From Bacteroidota bacterium (lineage in GTDB: Bacteria; Bacteroidota; Bacteroidia; Bacteroidales; JAAUTT01), in the NCBI GenBank assembly GCA_023429135.1, contig JAEYWD010000094.1:124001-188000 (forward strand): a stretch of DNA of 64,000 nt, in the 5' to 3' direction. Position 1 is the stretch's first letter, and every line of letters starts with the position of its first letter. This document shows positions 25,315 through 34,496 of this stretch, piece after piece. The position numbers and the translations under genes are program-made. Under the pieces are notes generated by a model, which saw nothing but the letters and a program-made list of their open reading frames with translations, did no database searches and was not told the origin of the DNA.

Positions 25315-25623
25315 TTAATGTTTGAAAAAACCGGCAAACAATAGTTTTGCTTCTTCCCAATTACCGCGATTGATACAGTACTTAATATACGGAGGGTTAA
25401 TTTCACCCTGGATCAGGCCGGCATTTTTCAATTCTTTCAGATGTTCCGAAAGCGTAGACCGGGCAATAGGCAATTCCTCGGCCATGTCGCCACTGTAACA
25501 GCACTTATCGGTATTTTTGGCAAGGTAGTCGAGAATGAAAACCCTTACAGGGTGAGATAGCGCCTTGGCATAGCGGGCAACTCTTTCCTGTTTATCGGTG
25601 TAATATTTGGTTTTTGAAGTCAT
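25315..25623 (-). CDS. ArsR-family metal/metalloid-responsive repressor 2
   Basis: 102 residues from ATG 25623 (an ATG three codons upstream at 25632 is possible). The winged helix is shown by ALSHPVRVFILDYLAKN and PIARSTLSEHLKELKNAGLI. A CC pair just before helix 3 (TDKCCYSGDMAEELP) is a plausible As(III) site, in a different place from the CNNTCC tail of repressor 1. It is the first gene of the thioredoxin-arsF-arsG group. The start region overlaps its own putative operator and -7 element. Confidence 0.9.
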   Translation of the reverse strand: MTSKTKYYTDKQERVARYAKALSHPVRVFILDYLAKNTDKCCYSGDMAEELPIARSTLSEHLKELKNAGLIQGEINPPYIKYCINRGNWEEAKLLFAGFFKH

Positions 25624-25629
25624 ATTTAC

Positions 25630-25657
25630 CATTTCGTCGAAAGACGAAACAAAAGTA
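25630..25657 (-). promoter_or_regulatory. Overlapping operator and -7 element of the arsR2-arsFG unit
   Basis: CATTTCG (25630-25636), 8-base spacer, CGAAAC (25645-25650): the same geometry as at 23857-23878. On the minus strand TACTTTTG (25657 to 25650) matches TAnnTTTG and shares bases with the operator, so a bound repressor would block the promoter. No good -33 TTTG was seen. Confidence 0.6.
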
Positions 25658-25714
25658 AAAAAAAGTTTTAAACCAGGAAAGTGTTTCGAAAAAATCTTTT
25701 ATTTACATGTTCCC

Positions 25715-26902
25715 TTAAATCTTCAACTTTACTTTTACCTTTTCCAAAACAGAGGTAATCCAGATAATTAAAAGGGCAAAGGCGATGGATTTTATTATTC
25801 CCACAAATCCAGCTTTCATCCAGTCGGGGAGATTTAAACCATATATTTCGGCCAAATTATACCAGAGGTATGGTATCAAATAGCATGTAAGGGTACTGGT
25901 ACCGCCGGCTTTGATGATGGTAAACCAGCCCTCCTTTTCTTTTATATCTACAAGGTAATAGAAAGCTGCAAACAGAATTAACGCAATACCGCTGCAAATC
26001 ATAATCCATGGCGGTGTAGCCAGAATTTTGGATATAATAAAGAAATTCCGCAGCACAAAACCCGAAACAATTAACACACCTCCTGTCAGAAGGGCATATG
26101 GGATGAATCGCCCGGACTTGCCGCTATCAATCAATCTCTTCATAAAAACAGTCGATAATATTCCAGCAAAAGAAAACGCCTGAAAAGCTCCGTTTCCCGG
26201 GAATACCTCTCCGTTTCCTAAAATCCCGGCATGACCTGCAATGTTAAATGCCGAAAAGAAGATCCAACATAAGAAAAGGGCTATGATCGAGTCTTTAAGG
26301 TAAAGATAAAGCACGGCACTGCCAAGATACGCCCATCCTATCAGCCCCAGAATTCCCCACCACCGCGGTTGGAACTTTACAATTTCTCCGGCAGAGTCGC
26401 CGCTTCCCCGGTAAATAAAAGCAAATATCAGAAGGATAATAGCCCCAAGTGCCTGCATGGACCTGTAAAAGTATTTGCGGTTACCTTCAATTTTGGGATA
26501 TACATTCCAGATAAGGAAGAAACAGGCTACTGCTATTATTTCGAACCAGTATTTGTTAATACCCATGGCTTCGCTATCTGCCAACGGCGTGTTTACGGTA
26601 AAAACGCCCATCACCAGTAAAGCAAACGAACGGGCGGCAATATGCCGTAAAATCAAAAGTTTGGAATGGCCACGATTTAACCTGTTTTGAATGGCAAATG
26701 GAACGGACATTCCCATTACCACAAGGAAAGCAGGGAATACAATGTCTGCCAGTCCCATTCCGTCGGTGTTTGCTTCGGTATGCTCAAGCCACTGCGGTAT
26801 GCCAGACAAGGTCCACAGGTCGTTTACAAAAATCATCAGGAACATTGTAAATGCCCTGAAGACATCAATGGAAGGAATACGTGGTGTTACAGAGGTCTTC
26901 AT
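25715..26902 (-). CDS. DUF5009 / HGSNAT-like membrane acyltransferase
   Basis: 395 residues with about ten membrane helices. The family opening RIPSIDVFRAFTMFLMIFVND and GLADIVFPAFLVVMGMSVPFAI is clear. These proteins resemble heparan-alpha-glucosaminide N-acetyltransferase and are thought to move an acetyl group across the inner membrane onto a sugar. Its start overlaps the stop of the GH20-like gene by one base (TAATG), so the two are translationally coupled and probably act on the same amino sugar. Confidence 0.88.
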   Translation of the reverse strand: MKTSVTPRIPSIDVFRAFTMFLMIFVNDLWTLSGIPQWLEHTEANTDGMGLADIVFPAFLVVMGMSVPFAIQNRLNRGHSKLLILRHIAARSFALLVMGVFTVNTPLADSEAMGINKYWFEIIAVACFFLIWNVYPKIEGNRKYFYRSMQALGAIILLIFAFIYRGSGDSAGEIVKFQPRWWGILGLIGWAYLGSAVLYLYLKDSIIALFLCWIFFSAFNIAGHAGILGNGEVFPGNGAFQAFSFAGILSTVFMKRLIDSGKSGRFIPYALLTGGVLIVSGFVLRNFFIISKILATPPWIMICSGIALILFAAFYYLVDIKEKEGWFTIIKAGGTSTLTCYLIPYLWYNLAEIYGLNLPDWMKAGFVGIIKSIAFALLIIWITSVLEKVKVKLKI

Positions 26903-28017
26903 TAGTTAGTCGGCTGGTTATATTTCAGTATTTCTGCATAAAGTGAACGGAAGCAGTTCGAAGGGGTGTTTTCAGTTTTTTCTTCGGTTTTCTTTTTACC
27001 ATAAAATTCATCAAGAAAGCTGCCAGTGTCGCTCCAAACGGTTTGCATCATGCCATAAAAGTGTGAACCCATTTCGGATGTCGACTGCTGTCTGAATTTG
27101 GCCATATCGCCTGCCTGAATCGCCGCTAAAGCTGGCATGCGCCATGGACAGGTGATCACATTAAGTCCTTTCATGGCAAAATAAACGGGAGTGAGGTCAG
27201 CACGTTCGTAGTGCCAGTCGCAAATCATCACATCTTTGGGGATCATATCCACTGCCCTGTGCGTGTTGTTATAGCTGGCTTCCCACATACCCAGTCCGGT
27301 TGTTTTACCATCGATCAGGCGGTCGCCCCATATCCAAAGCTGGCGGTTCTTCTGTACCAGATGATCGCGTATGGTGCGAACCTCTCCAGCAAAAAGTTCG
27401 GCTTTATCGCGACCACTGCAACGCTTGCAACTGTCGTGACCAATATAAAAAACCTCGTCCATGCCGGCATGAAAAGCATCGGTTTCGAAGGCATCGCAAA
27501 TTTCGTCGACAACTTCAAAAACCACTTTATGAACTCCCGGATGCAACGGACAATAACTTTTGCAATAAAGGCCGTCTGCATTGGGCCAAACATATTTTTC
27601 GGGAAGTTTGATATGTGGTGTTTCATCAAATTCAGGATATTTTTCGAGAAGGTTGCCCAAATCGCTTGCCCACGATTGGTGCCCCAGTAAATTTACCTGG
27701 GGAATAACCCTGATGCCAGCTTTTTTGCAGGTACTAACAAGCTTCTTAACGTCGCCTTTGGAAAGCGCATCTTTATCTCGTAGTTCGGGATGGGATTGGT
27801 ATTGATAATTGTAATCGACTCTTAAAACCAGGGTGTTAACCTTTCGGGAAGCAAGTTCAGTATTAATAAATTCTATGAAATCATCAAGCCGGTCGGCACT
27901 GGGAGCAGCAATGCAGAAGCCTCTTACAGGGAAAATGCTGTCGAGTTTTGTCTGCGATTGAATAGTATTGACAGGAAGTAGTACCAGTGCAATTAAAAGT
28001 GAAAATAACGTTCTCAT
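26902..28017 (-). CDS. GH20-like beta-N-acetylhexosaminidase-type glycosidase
   Basis: 371 residues with a signal peptide (MRTLFSLLIALVLLP), so periplasmic or exported. A TIM-barrel glycosidase: VNTLVLRVDYNYQYQSHPEL, the strand GIRVIPQVNLLGHQSW, and HAGMDEVF with the GH20 Asp-Glu catalytic pair at D187-E188. A Cys pair (CKRC) follows the active site. It is short for GH20 because the N-terminal domain is missing. It is coupled to the downstream HGSNAT-like acyltransferase, which suggests amino-sugar breakdown or modification. Confidence 0.82.
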   Translation of the reverse strand: MRTLFSLLIALVLLPVNTIQSQTKLDSIFPVRGFCIAAPSADRLDDFIEFINTELASRKVNTLVLRVDYNYQYQSHPELRDKDALSKGDVKKLVSTCKKAGIRVIPQVNLLGHQSWASDLGNLLEKYPEFDETPHIKLPEKYVWPNADGLYCKSYCPLHPGVHKVVFEVVDEICDAFETDAFHAGMDEVFYIGHDSCKRCSGRDKAELFAGEVRTIRDHLVQKNRQLWIWGDRLIDGKTTGLGMWEASYNNTHRAVDMIPKDVMICDWHYERADLTPVYFAMKGLNVITCPWRMPALAAIQAGDMAKFRQQSTSEMGSHFYGMMQTVWSDTGSFLDEFYGKKKTEEKTENTPSNCFRSLYAEILKYNQPTN

Positions 28018-28132
28018 AAAACGGTTGATTAAGTTAGCAGTTACAGGAACGAAATTTACAATAAAATATTTGTGATGGTTCAGAGAAGAACATTTTTTTA
28101 GCGATTAGTTTAGTCTTACGACTTACGACTAA

Positions 28133-29173
28133 TCACTTACTACTAATCTTCACCTCAACCACCATATTCACATTTACAGCCTTGCCTTGCTGGCGTCCAG
28201 GCTGCCAAACAGGAGAATTTTCAACAATTACCTTTACAATCGAATCGGTTCTCGTTTCCAGCCCTTTTACAACAAAAGCATCCTTCACCCGCCCGGTTTT
28301 GTCGACAACAAAGGAGACTGTAAGGCTGCCTGATGAGGTGAAATCTTGGCCCTTAGTTGCTTCAGCATATTTACTTTCCACATAAGTCTTAAATTTTGCA
28401 ATATCGCCCCCCTGAAACAGTGCAGGCTCCTGCACTGCATAATAGGTAGATTCGGTTTTATCCTTATACTCAACAGCCAGAGCTTTTTCGGCATATCGCG
28501 CACTTCTCACCGAAACCGGTTCACTGCTCTTTTTTGCTGCCACAGGTGCATTATACGCAATAGCATCTGCTTCTTCAGCGGGCTTTTCTTCTTTTTGTTC
28601 CTCATCATCTGAGGCCAAAGTTTCCGTTACAGGTTCGGCAGCCAGGGACTGGATTTCAACTTCTCTTTCTGTAGTTTTATCCTTAACAGCTATCTTTTCA
28701 TTAGAAAAAGACCTTGTTGCGACTGGTTTATTTACGGAAGTCTTCTTCTGTATCTCCTCTGTATTTTCCTGAGTTGGGGCCGGAGATTGTTGTTCAAATT
28801 TTGGCTGATTTATCTCCTGTGCTATTTCCACAGGTTTCTCCACTAACCCGAATTTGAATAAGCTGAAAACTCCTATCAACATAAGCAAAACGGCCGCGGC
28901 AAGACTTAGTTTCATTCGTCGCGACAATCCCCTTTTCTCCTGCTGGAGCAGCCGCTGTTGCATATTGGTATTGATATCGGTAAATACCGCACGAACCTTT
29001 GATGCATCGATGCTTTCAAATCCCTCGATGGCTTCTCTGCATAAAATACACTCCTCAAGGTGTTTTTCAATCACAATCTTTTCACCCGGAGAAAGCCTGT
29101 TTTCCAGCCATGCCAGCACAGCTTCCCTGCTCAGGCATCCGGATTGGTTCAGTAAATTTCTACTCTTTTCCAT
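28133..29173 (-). CDS. Anti-sigma factor with zinc finger and TonB-like C-terminus
   Basis: 346 residues. The N-terminal zinc-finger type anti-sigma domain has HLEECILCREA (H-x3-C-x2-C) near residue 38. One membrane helix follows (about 88-110), then a long Glu/Ser/Thr/Ala-rich periplasmic linker, then a TonB-C-like domain (SLTVSFVVDKTGRVKDAFVVKG, SPVWQPGRQQGKAVNVNM). The gene overlaps the sigma factor gene by 14 bases, the usual sigma/anti-sigma arrangement. The TonB-like end may sense the envelope; no SusC partner is present nearby. Confidence 0.85.
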   Translation of the reverse strand: MEKSRNLLNQSGCLSREAVLAWLENRLSPGEKIVIEKHLEECILCREAIEGFESIDASKVRAVFTDINTNMQQRLLQQEKRGLSRRMKLSLAAAVLLMLIGVFSLFKFGLVEKPVEIAQEINQPKFEQQSPAPTQENTEEIQKKTSVNKPVATRSFSNEKIAVKDKTTEREVEIQSLAAEPVTETLASDDEEQKEEKPAEEADAIAYNAPVAAKKSSEPVSVRSARYAEKALAVEYKDKTESTYYAVQEPALFQGGDIAKFKTYVESKYAEATKGQDFTSSGSLTVSFVVDKTGRVKDAFVVKGLETRTDSIVKVIVENSPVWQPGRQQGKAVNVNMVVEVKISSK

Positions 29174-29717
29174 ACTCTTTCTCCAAAATATTTTTCAGGT
29201 TCCGCTTCCCATTCTGGATAAAGCTTTTCACCTGATTAGGATCAAAGCCTGTTATTTCCGAAATCTGGCGGTAACTTTTATCGTGGAAATAAATCAACTC
29301 CAGGCAGGTTCGCTGGTCGGGGTCGAGTTTCTCCATGGCCGTATGCAGTTTTTTCATTTCTGCTTCGGCCTCATGTATATGATTCATTTCCGACCAGAAA
29401 TTCACAAATTCTTCCGAGAAATTTTGCTGATAATTTTCGCGATGCCGTTCCACCGAAATGGTTTTGCGAATATGCAGCAGGCAATGGTTTCGCGTAACGG
29501 TGTGTATCCACGATTTAAAGTGCCCCACCTCGCTACGATGAAGTTCTGTAATCAGCTTTTCGAAGATTAGCATGCAGGCATCTTTGGCCTCGTCATCGTT
29601 GCGCAGGTATTTAAGGCACACCCCTAGCACCAGGTGACCATAGCGGTTGAAAAGCTCCTCCACCACCTCCATGGCACCACTCTTACGGTACTCTGACAGA
29701 AGTGCCTCATCGCTCAT
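29160..29717 (-). CDS. ECF RNA polymerase sigma factor
   Basis: 185 residues from ATG 29717; the frame opens with a TTG at 29759, less likely as start. Region 2 is shown by LFNRYGHLVLGVCLKYLRNDDEAKDACMLIFEKLI and HFKSWIHTVTRNHCLLHIRK, region 4 by LDPDQRTCLELIYFHDKSYRQISEITGFDPNQVKSFIQNGKRNLK. It directs transcription of a small regulon and is held by the adjacent anti-sigma factor. Its own targets cannot be told here. Confidence 0.92.
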   Translation of the reverse strand: MSDEALLSEYRKSGAMEVVEELFNRYGHLVLGVCLKYLRNDDEAKDACMLIFEKLITELHRSEVGHFKSWIHTVTRNHCLLHIRKTISVERHRENYQQNFSEEFVNFWSEMNHIHEAEAEMKKLHTAMEKLDPDQRTCLELIYFHDKSYRQISEITGFDPNQVKSFIQNGKRNLKNILEKEYGKE

Positions 29718-30011
29718 CTGCTGCCACTGGTTCTTACTATTTCGAAATAGGAGCTTCAAAGGATATTTTTTGTAAAGGTAGGAAAATTAACAATTCGGTT
29801 TGGAACCGGACGATACCCATGTATAAAAGCTCATAACTCCGCCACATTAAATTATTACTGATTGAATATAATTTTTATCTTTAACGCCTGATCAAACCAA
29901 TAAATTATTCATGATGCGAAAAGATGCCCGGATGGTTCAAACCATCATAAGAAATTTACTATCGGTGCGTCTTTCGGATATCTTGTAACCATTAAACCGA
30001 TTCTTAAAATT

Positions 30012-30866
30012 ATGAAACAGTCGCCCCCGGGAAGCCCCAATGTACCCGACCAAAACGACGAGCATGTTGCTCCCTCTGCTGGAAGCAGTGCGCTTTATGA
30101 ACGTTCCACAGAAACCACTGAAATAACTAAAAACGAAGAACCCACCGAAAACGCTGAAAATATGGATATTCATCACACTCACGGAAGTCATCACCAGAGA
30201 AAAACCAAGGATTATATATTTGAATTTTTTATGTTATTCCTTGCCATTACAGCAGGTTTTTTTATGGAGAACATGCGCGAAGCCCATGTGGAGAATCACC
30301 GGGAACATCAATACATGAACAGTTTGATAAGTGATATCCGGGAAGATACTGCCAGTATTCGCAACATACTTGAAATTAATAAAAAACAAATAGCAGGGAT
30401 TGACAGTATTTTAAATCTGATGGAGAATCCACATCAGGAAGATTACGAGAAGAAGTTTTATCATTACGTTAACACGTATTTAGGCAATCTGAACGGATTT
30501 TCGGCAAGCGAAGTCACCATTACCCAATTGCGTAATTCTGGTGGTATGCGGCTCATAGGCAAAAAAATGGTTTCGGACAGTATTGTTTCTTATTATGGGA
30601 AATACGATTCACACACCGGACAACAAAAGTATAATATAAAATTTCTGACCGAACTGGTAGACATAGAATTGAAAATACTCGACTTAAGCACCTACAGAAT
30701 TAAAGGGAAAAAACTTACAATCGACAATAGTATGAACCGGGAGTTTTACAACCGCACCCTGGCTCTTAGCTCCATCCTAACAAGTGAGGTTGAATGGCTG
30801 AAATCGTTTCAGAAAAAGAGCATCTCGCTGTTGGAATATTTGAAAAGGGAGTACAAGGTGGAATAG
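30012..30866 (+). CDS. DUF6090-like single-pass membrane protein
   Basis: 284 residues. The first 60 residues are polar and disordered with His-rich stretches, then one membrane helix (about 70-88, FEFFMLFLAITAGFFMENMRE), which is the family hallmark. The rest is a helical, charged periplasmic or cytosolic domain (HQYMNSLISDIREDTASI...). DUF6090-type proteins are common in Bacteroidota and their role is not known. It stands between the sigma factor and the AraC gene with no operon partner. Confidence 0.7.
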   Translation: MKQSPPGSPNVPDQNDEHVAPSAGSSALYERSTETTEITKNEEPTENAENMDIHHTHGSHHQRKTKDYIFEFFMLFLAITAGFFMENMREAHVENHREHQYMNSLISDIREDTASIRNILEINKKQIAGIDSILNLMENPHQEDYEKKFYHYVNTYLGNLNGFSASEVTITQLRNSGGMRLIGKKMVSDSIVSYYGKYDSHTGQQKYNIKFLTELVDIELKILDLSTYRIKGKKLTIDNSMNREFYNRTLALSSILTSEVEWLKSFQKKSISLLEYLKREYKVE

Positions 30867-30962
30867 ACGGAATTGATTTTCGAATTTAAAAAAAAGTGTT
30901 TGGAAAAGATTAGGAACTCTGCTTGACACCTCATTCTCCCGCCTTTTCCATACATTTGCTTC

Positions 30963-31766
30963 ATGGAAAGCTTAAAAACGGGACAGTTTTATGGTCAGAC
31001 AAATGTGACGATACGGGGCAACGGTGTAACCCTTACCGATACGGAATATACCCATGAAAAGGTTGACTGGCATTACCATGAGAATGCCTATTTTACTTTT
31101 ATTCTCGAGGGAAAGGTACTGGAAGGAAATAAAAAGGAAACCTACCATTGTGCTGCCGGAAGTCTGTTATTTCACCACTGGCACGAGTCGCACTACAACA
31201 TTAAACCCAAAGGTTTTACCCGCGGTTTCCATGTCGAGCTTGATCCGCAATGGTTTCAACAGTATAGAATTGGGTCATTGCACGGCAGCATAAAAATCAG
31301 CGATCCCCGGGTAAAAATCCAGATGTATAACATCGTGAAAGAAACTAAGCTGGATCCTCAGGCCAGCGGCCTTGCAATTGATTCTCTTTTGGAGGCATTG
31401 ATGGATGAAATGGTGGGGAACAACGATACTTTCAACAGAAAAATCCCTGTATGGACAAAACTACTTTGTGAAATGCTGAACGATGCCCCTGTTGAAACGC
31501 CAACGCTTACCTCGCTGGCAACTGCACTGAACATACATCCGGTGCATCTGTCGCGCGATTTTCCAAGGTATTTTCATTGTAACCTGGGCGACTATATGCG
31601 GGCAATTAGAATTCATAAAGCGCTTTCTCTGCTCACCGATAAAAGAAAATCGCTCACCGATATCGCCCTGGAATGCGGATTTGCAGACCAAAGCCATTTT
31701 ATCCGTACTTTCAAAGCAATAACCCGGACGAATCCCTTGCAATACCGTAATTTCCTGTTGAAGTAA
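30963..31766 (+). CDS. AraC-family transcriptional regulator
   Basis: 267 residues. An N-terminal cupin-like sensing domain (HYHENAYFTFILEGK, LLFHHWHESHYNIKP) is followed by the two helix-turn-helix motifs of AraC proteins: TSLATALNIHPVHLSRDFPRYF and DIALECGFADQSHFIRTFKAITRTNPLQYR. It is a cytoplasmic regulator; the nearest candidates for control are the serine hydrolase and lipoprotein downstream on the same strand. Confidence 0.9.
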   Translation: MESLKTGQFYGQTNVTIRGNGVTLTDTEYTHEKVDWHYHENAYFTFILEGKVLEGNKKETYHCAAGSLLFHHWHESHYNIKPKGFTRGFHVELDPQWFQQYRIGSLHGSIKISDPRVKIQMYNIVKETKLDPQASGLAIDSLLEALMDEMVGNNDTFNRKIPVWTKLLCEMLNDAPVETPTLTSLATALNIHPVHLSRDFPRYFHCNLGDYMRAIRIHKALSLLTDKRKSLTDIALECGFADQSHFIRTFKAITRTNPLQYRNFLLK

Positions 31767-31907
31767 ATTCTTCGACTCCTGACAGCAACAGACCTCATTT
31801 TGCCTGAAGCCTGCAATAAAAAACCAAACAGAGCAATTAAATGTTAATTCTGTTCTATTTTGTGTGCATTGCTTCTTCTTTCTTTGTATGGTTGTTTAAT
31901 AAAAAAC

Positions 31908-33602
31908 ATGCAGATGAGATCATTCTTTCTATATCTTTTTATAGCTGTACGTGTGGTTACGGTTACAGCCCAGCCGGAAGATCTGGTGATCAGTAATGGT
32001 ATTACTTTCCCGCTACATCAGTCCCATGTGGGACAGATCGCTTTTACTTCCGTAGAAATTCCTATGGAAAAGTTCCAAGAAACAGATTTTTTGATGGAGT
32101 ATGAGCTGACCAATAAAAGCAACCTATACATCACGGTTTTTATGGGCAACTCGTTAACAAACTATCTGCATAGGATAGCACCCGAATTGAGCAGGGACAA
32201 GCTTGTAGAAAACGGTAACTACCAGTTCTCGTTTTATGTGGATCAGCAACTGGTTTACCGTACAAATTTGCATCCCGGAGCTCCTTATGCCGGTGTCAAG
32301 GATAAAGAAACCTATATTAAAAAGCCGCTCATCAATAATCAGGCACAGGGATCTCTCTGGAGCCAGTCGGCATGGAACAGGTTTATGAATAACGGAGGCG
32401 ATAGCGCGTTATCAGATGGAGATCACCTGTTAAAACTTGAGATACGTCCGTACCTGATGAACCCGGATGAAATTACAGGAGAGATACTTGCCTCGGGAAC
32501 AGTGCTTTTGCATGTGAAACGAAAACCGGTGATTGATGTTTCTACTATTAATTTGAACGAACCCTTGCCATACAAGGACTTAGATATATCGACCGAGAGA
32601 TTTGACCGCAACAAATTAAAGGAACTGAAAGGCAACATTGATGAAGCCGTATTTAAAAATATAACCAGCATCGTTGTGCTTAAGAAAGGAAAACTGCTGA
32701 TCGAAGAATATTTTAACGGAGCCAACCGGAATACCCTGCACGATACACGTTCAGTGGGAAAGTCGTTTGCTTCCACCCTCACTGGTATTGCCATCCGCGA
32801 AGGTTATCTCCGGGATGAAAATATGTCTCTGAAATCGTTTTACGATCTCAATGGATTTTCAAACTATTCGCCCGTAAAAGAAAACATCACATTGAAGGAT
32901 TTGCTCACCATGAGTTCGTCTTTCAGCGGTAACGACGATGATTATGGCTCTCCCGGCAATGAAGAGAATATGTATCCTACATCTAACTGGGTTAAGTTCG
33001 CTCTTGATTTACCTGTTGACTCAGCTTACAACAGTGGCTGGCACTATTTTACTGCCGGGGTGGTTCTACTTGGCGACATTCTGAATAAGAAAGTGCCTGG
33101 CGGGCTCGAAAAATATGCCGCCCAAAAACTTTTCGAACCTTTGGGCATCAACAATTATGCCTGGCAATATACGCCGCAAAAGGTGGTGAATACTGCCGGC
33201 GGCTTAAAAATGAACTCCCTCGATTTCGCCAAATACGGCCAGTTGTATAAGAACAGAGGACAATGGAAGGGTAAACAGATACTCTCAAAAACCTGGGTTG
33301 ATAAAACCTTTACAAAGCATAAGCCTATTCCGGATCGCAACAACGAATATTACGGGTACCTTTTCTGGAATAAGACCTATCAGGTGAATGACTGTAAATA
33401 TGAGACCTTTTACTCTGCCGGAAACGGAGGCAATAAAATCTATATTTTCAAAGATGTTCCTTTAGTGGTGGTTGTCACGGCTACAGCCTACGGCGCTTCT
33501 TACGCACATCCGCAGGTAGACAAAATGATAGAACAGTATATTTTACCGGCAGTGCTGGATGAATTACCTCCCTGCACCTCAAGAACAATGCCCCTCCTCT
33601 AA
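31908..33602 (+). CDS. Exported serine hydrolase of the beta-lactamase / class C family
   Basis: 564 residues from ATG 31908 (an upstream extension of 16 residues is less signal-like). A signal peptide (MQMRSFFLYLFIAVRVVTVTAQ) leads to an N-terminal region of about 200 residues of unknown fold, then the serine hydrolase domain with S282-x-x-K285 (TRSVGKSFAS), NITLKDLLTMSSSFSG, WHYFTAGVVLLGDI and FYSAGNGGNKIYIF. The YxN position reads YFT, a variation. It is likely a periplasmic esterase or peptidase, not a resistance beta-lactamase. Confidence 0.85.
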   Translation: MQMRSFFLYLFIAVRVVTVTAQPEDLVISNGITFPLHQSHVGQIAFTSVEIPMEKFQETDFLMEYELTNKSNLYITVFMGNSLTNYLHRIAPELSRDKLVENGNYQFSFYVDQQLVYRTNLHPGAPYAGVKDKETYIKKPLINNQAQGSLWSQSAWNRFMNNGGDSALSDGDHLLKLEIRPYLMNPDEITGEILASGTVLLHVKRKPVIDVSTINLNEPLPYKDLDISTERFDRNKLKELKGNIDEAVFKNITSIVVLKKGKLLIEEYFNGANRNTLHDTRSVGKSFASTLTGIAIREGYLRDENMSLKSFYDLNGFSNYSPVKENITLKDLLTMSSSFSGNDDDYGSPGNEENMYPTSNWVKFALDLPVDSAYNSGWHYFTAGVVLLGDILNKKVPGGLEKYAAQKLFEPLGINNYAWQYTPQKVVNTAGGLKMNSLDFAKYGQLYKNRGQWKGKQILSKTWVDKTFTKHKPIPDRNNEYYGYLFWNKTYQVNDCKYETFYSAGNGGNKIYIFKDVPLVVVVTATAYGASYAHPQVDKMIEQYILPAVLDELPPCTSRTMPLL

Positions 33603-33652
33603 CTGTTTATACACTGTAAAGCAGTTGTTTTATCTTAACCAAATTGATTATT

Positions 33653-34186
33653 ATGAGTAAGCTGATTATTATAGGTGGGGCTGTCATGTTGTTCCTGGCA
33701 GGATGTAGTGCGGTGGATAAATTGACCCAGTTTAATATGGATTTTAATTCAACGGTTGTTATCCCTGTTCCTGAAGGGATCAATTTACCTTCGGATGTCA
33801 AAACTCCCGATGTGGTAACAAATTCGGAATCGACTTTTGCCATAAAGGATACACGCAAAGATATGATTGAAGAAGTTAAACTCACGTCTTTAGATCTAAC
33901 CATTACCTCGCCTTCCAACGGAAATTTCGATTTTATGAAAACCATCAACGTGTATATGTCGGCCGAAGGACTTCCAGAAACAAAAATTGCCTGGAAGGAA
34001 AATATCCCCAAGGGCGCAGGTTCTGTCCTCGAGCTCGATACATCCAACGAAGACCTGAAGGAATACATCAAGAAAGACAAAATTGTTCTGCGGATGAATA
34101 CCGTTACCGATGAACTGATTACCACAGAACATCACATCGATATCCTTTCGGTATTTTTTGTAGATGCAAGAATACTGGGGCAATGA
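33653..34186 (+). CDS. Small lipoprotein of unknown function
   Basis: 177 residues from ATG 33653; an extension of three residues is possible. The signal MSKLIIIGGAVMLFLAGC has a lipobox (LAGC). The mature part is rich in beta-type residues (NMDFNSTVVIPVPEGINLPSD, KLTSLDLTITSPSNGNFDF) and looks like a small jelly-roll. It follows the serine hydrolase by about 50 bases. Unknown role at the envelope. Confidence 0.75.
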   Translation: MSKLIIIGGAVMLFLAGCSAVDKLTQFNMDFNSTVVIPVPEGINLPSDVKTPDVVTNSESTFAIKDTRKDMIEEVKLTSLDLTITSPSNGNFDFMKTINVYMSAEGLPETKIAWKENIPKGAGSVLELDTSNEDLKEYIKKDKIVLRMNTVTDELITTEHHIDILSVFFVDARILGQ

Positions 34187-34496
34187 CCAACGGAGGTTTT
34201 GTTAGCCTCTCACAATCTACTTTTTTCGCTTGTTCTCTGGTTCAAACAACAAAATCCAGTTCTGTCCAATTTTGGTTATAACCAACATCAGCGTGGAAAG
34301 TCGCACCAATTGTAACATTACTTCCAAAATAACAGTACCTCTGTGACATTAAATTGGTAGAATAGCATAACCGGAATCTATTGATCGGGTTCCTGTATAT
34401 ATTGATATTCAATTAATATACACCCATATACGTGTTTTTTAAAACCTCTGACTATGTCGCCCGTATATAATGAAATTCATGTTTTAACCCGTTATA
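34187..34496. other. Intergenic region before the large secreted protein
   Basis: 310 bases, AT-rich. No gene, tRNA or clear promoter consensus was recognised. A short GGAGG...CCTC pairing follows the lipoprotein stop but is too weak to call a terminator. Confidence 0.4.

Noticed and set aside
30951..30958. TACATTTG as promoter of the AraC gene
   Set aside because: It is only four bases before the start codon, leaving no room for a transcript start ahead of the gene, and the -33 part is misplaced.
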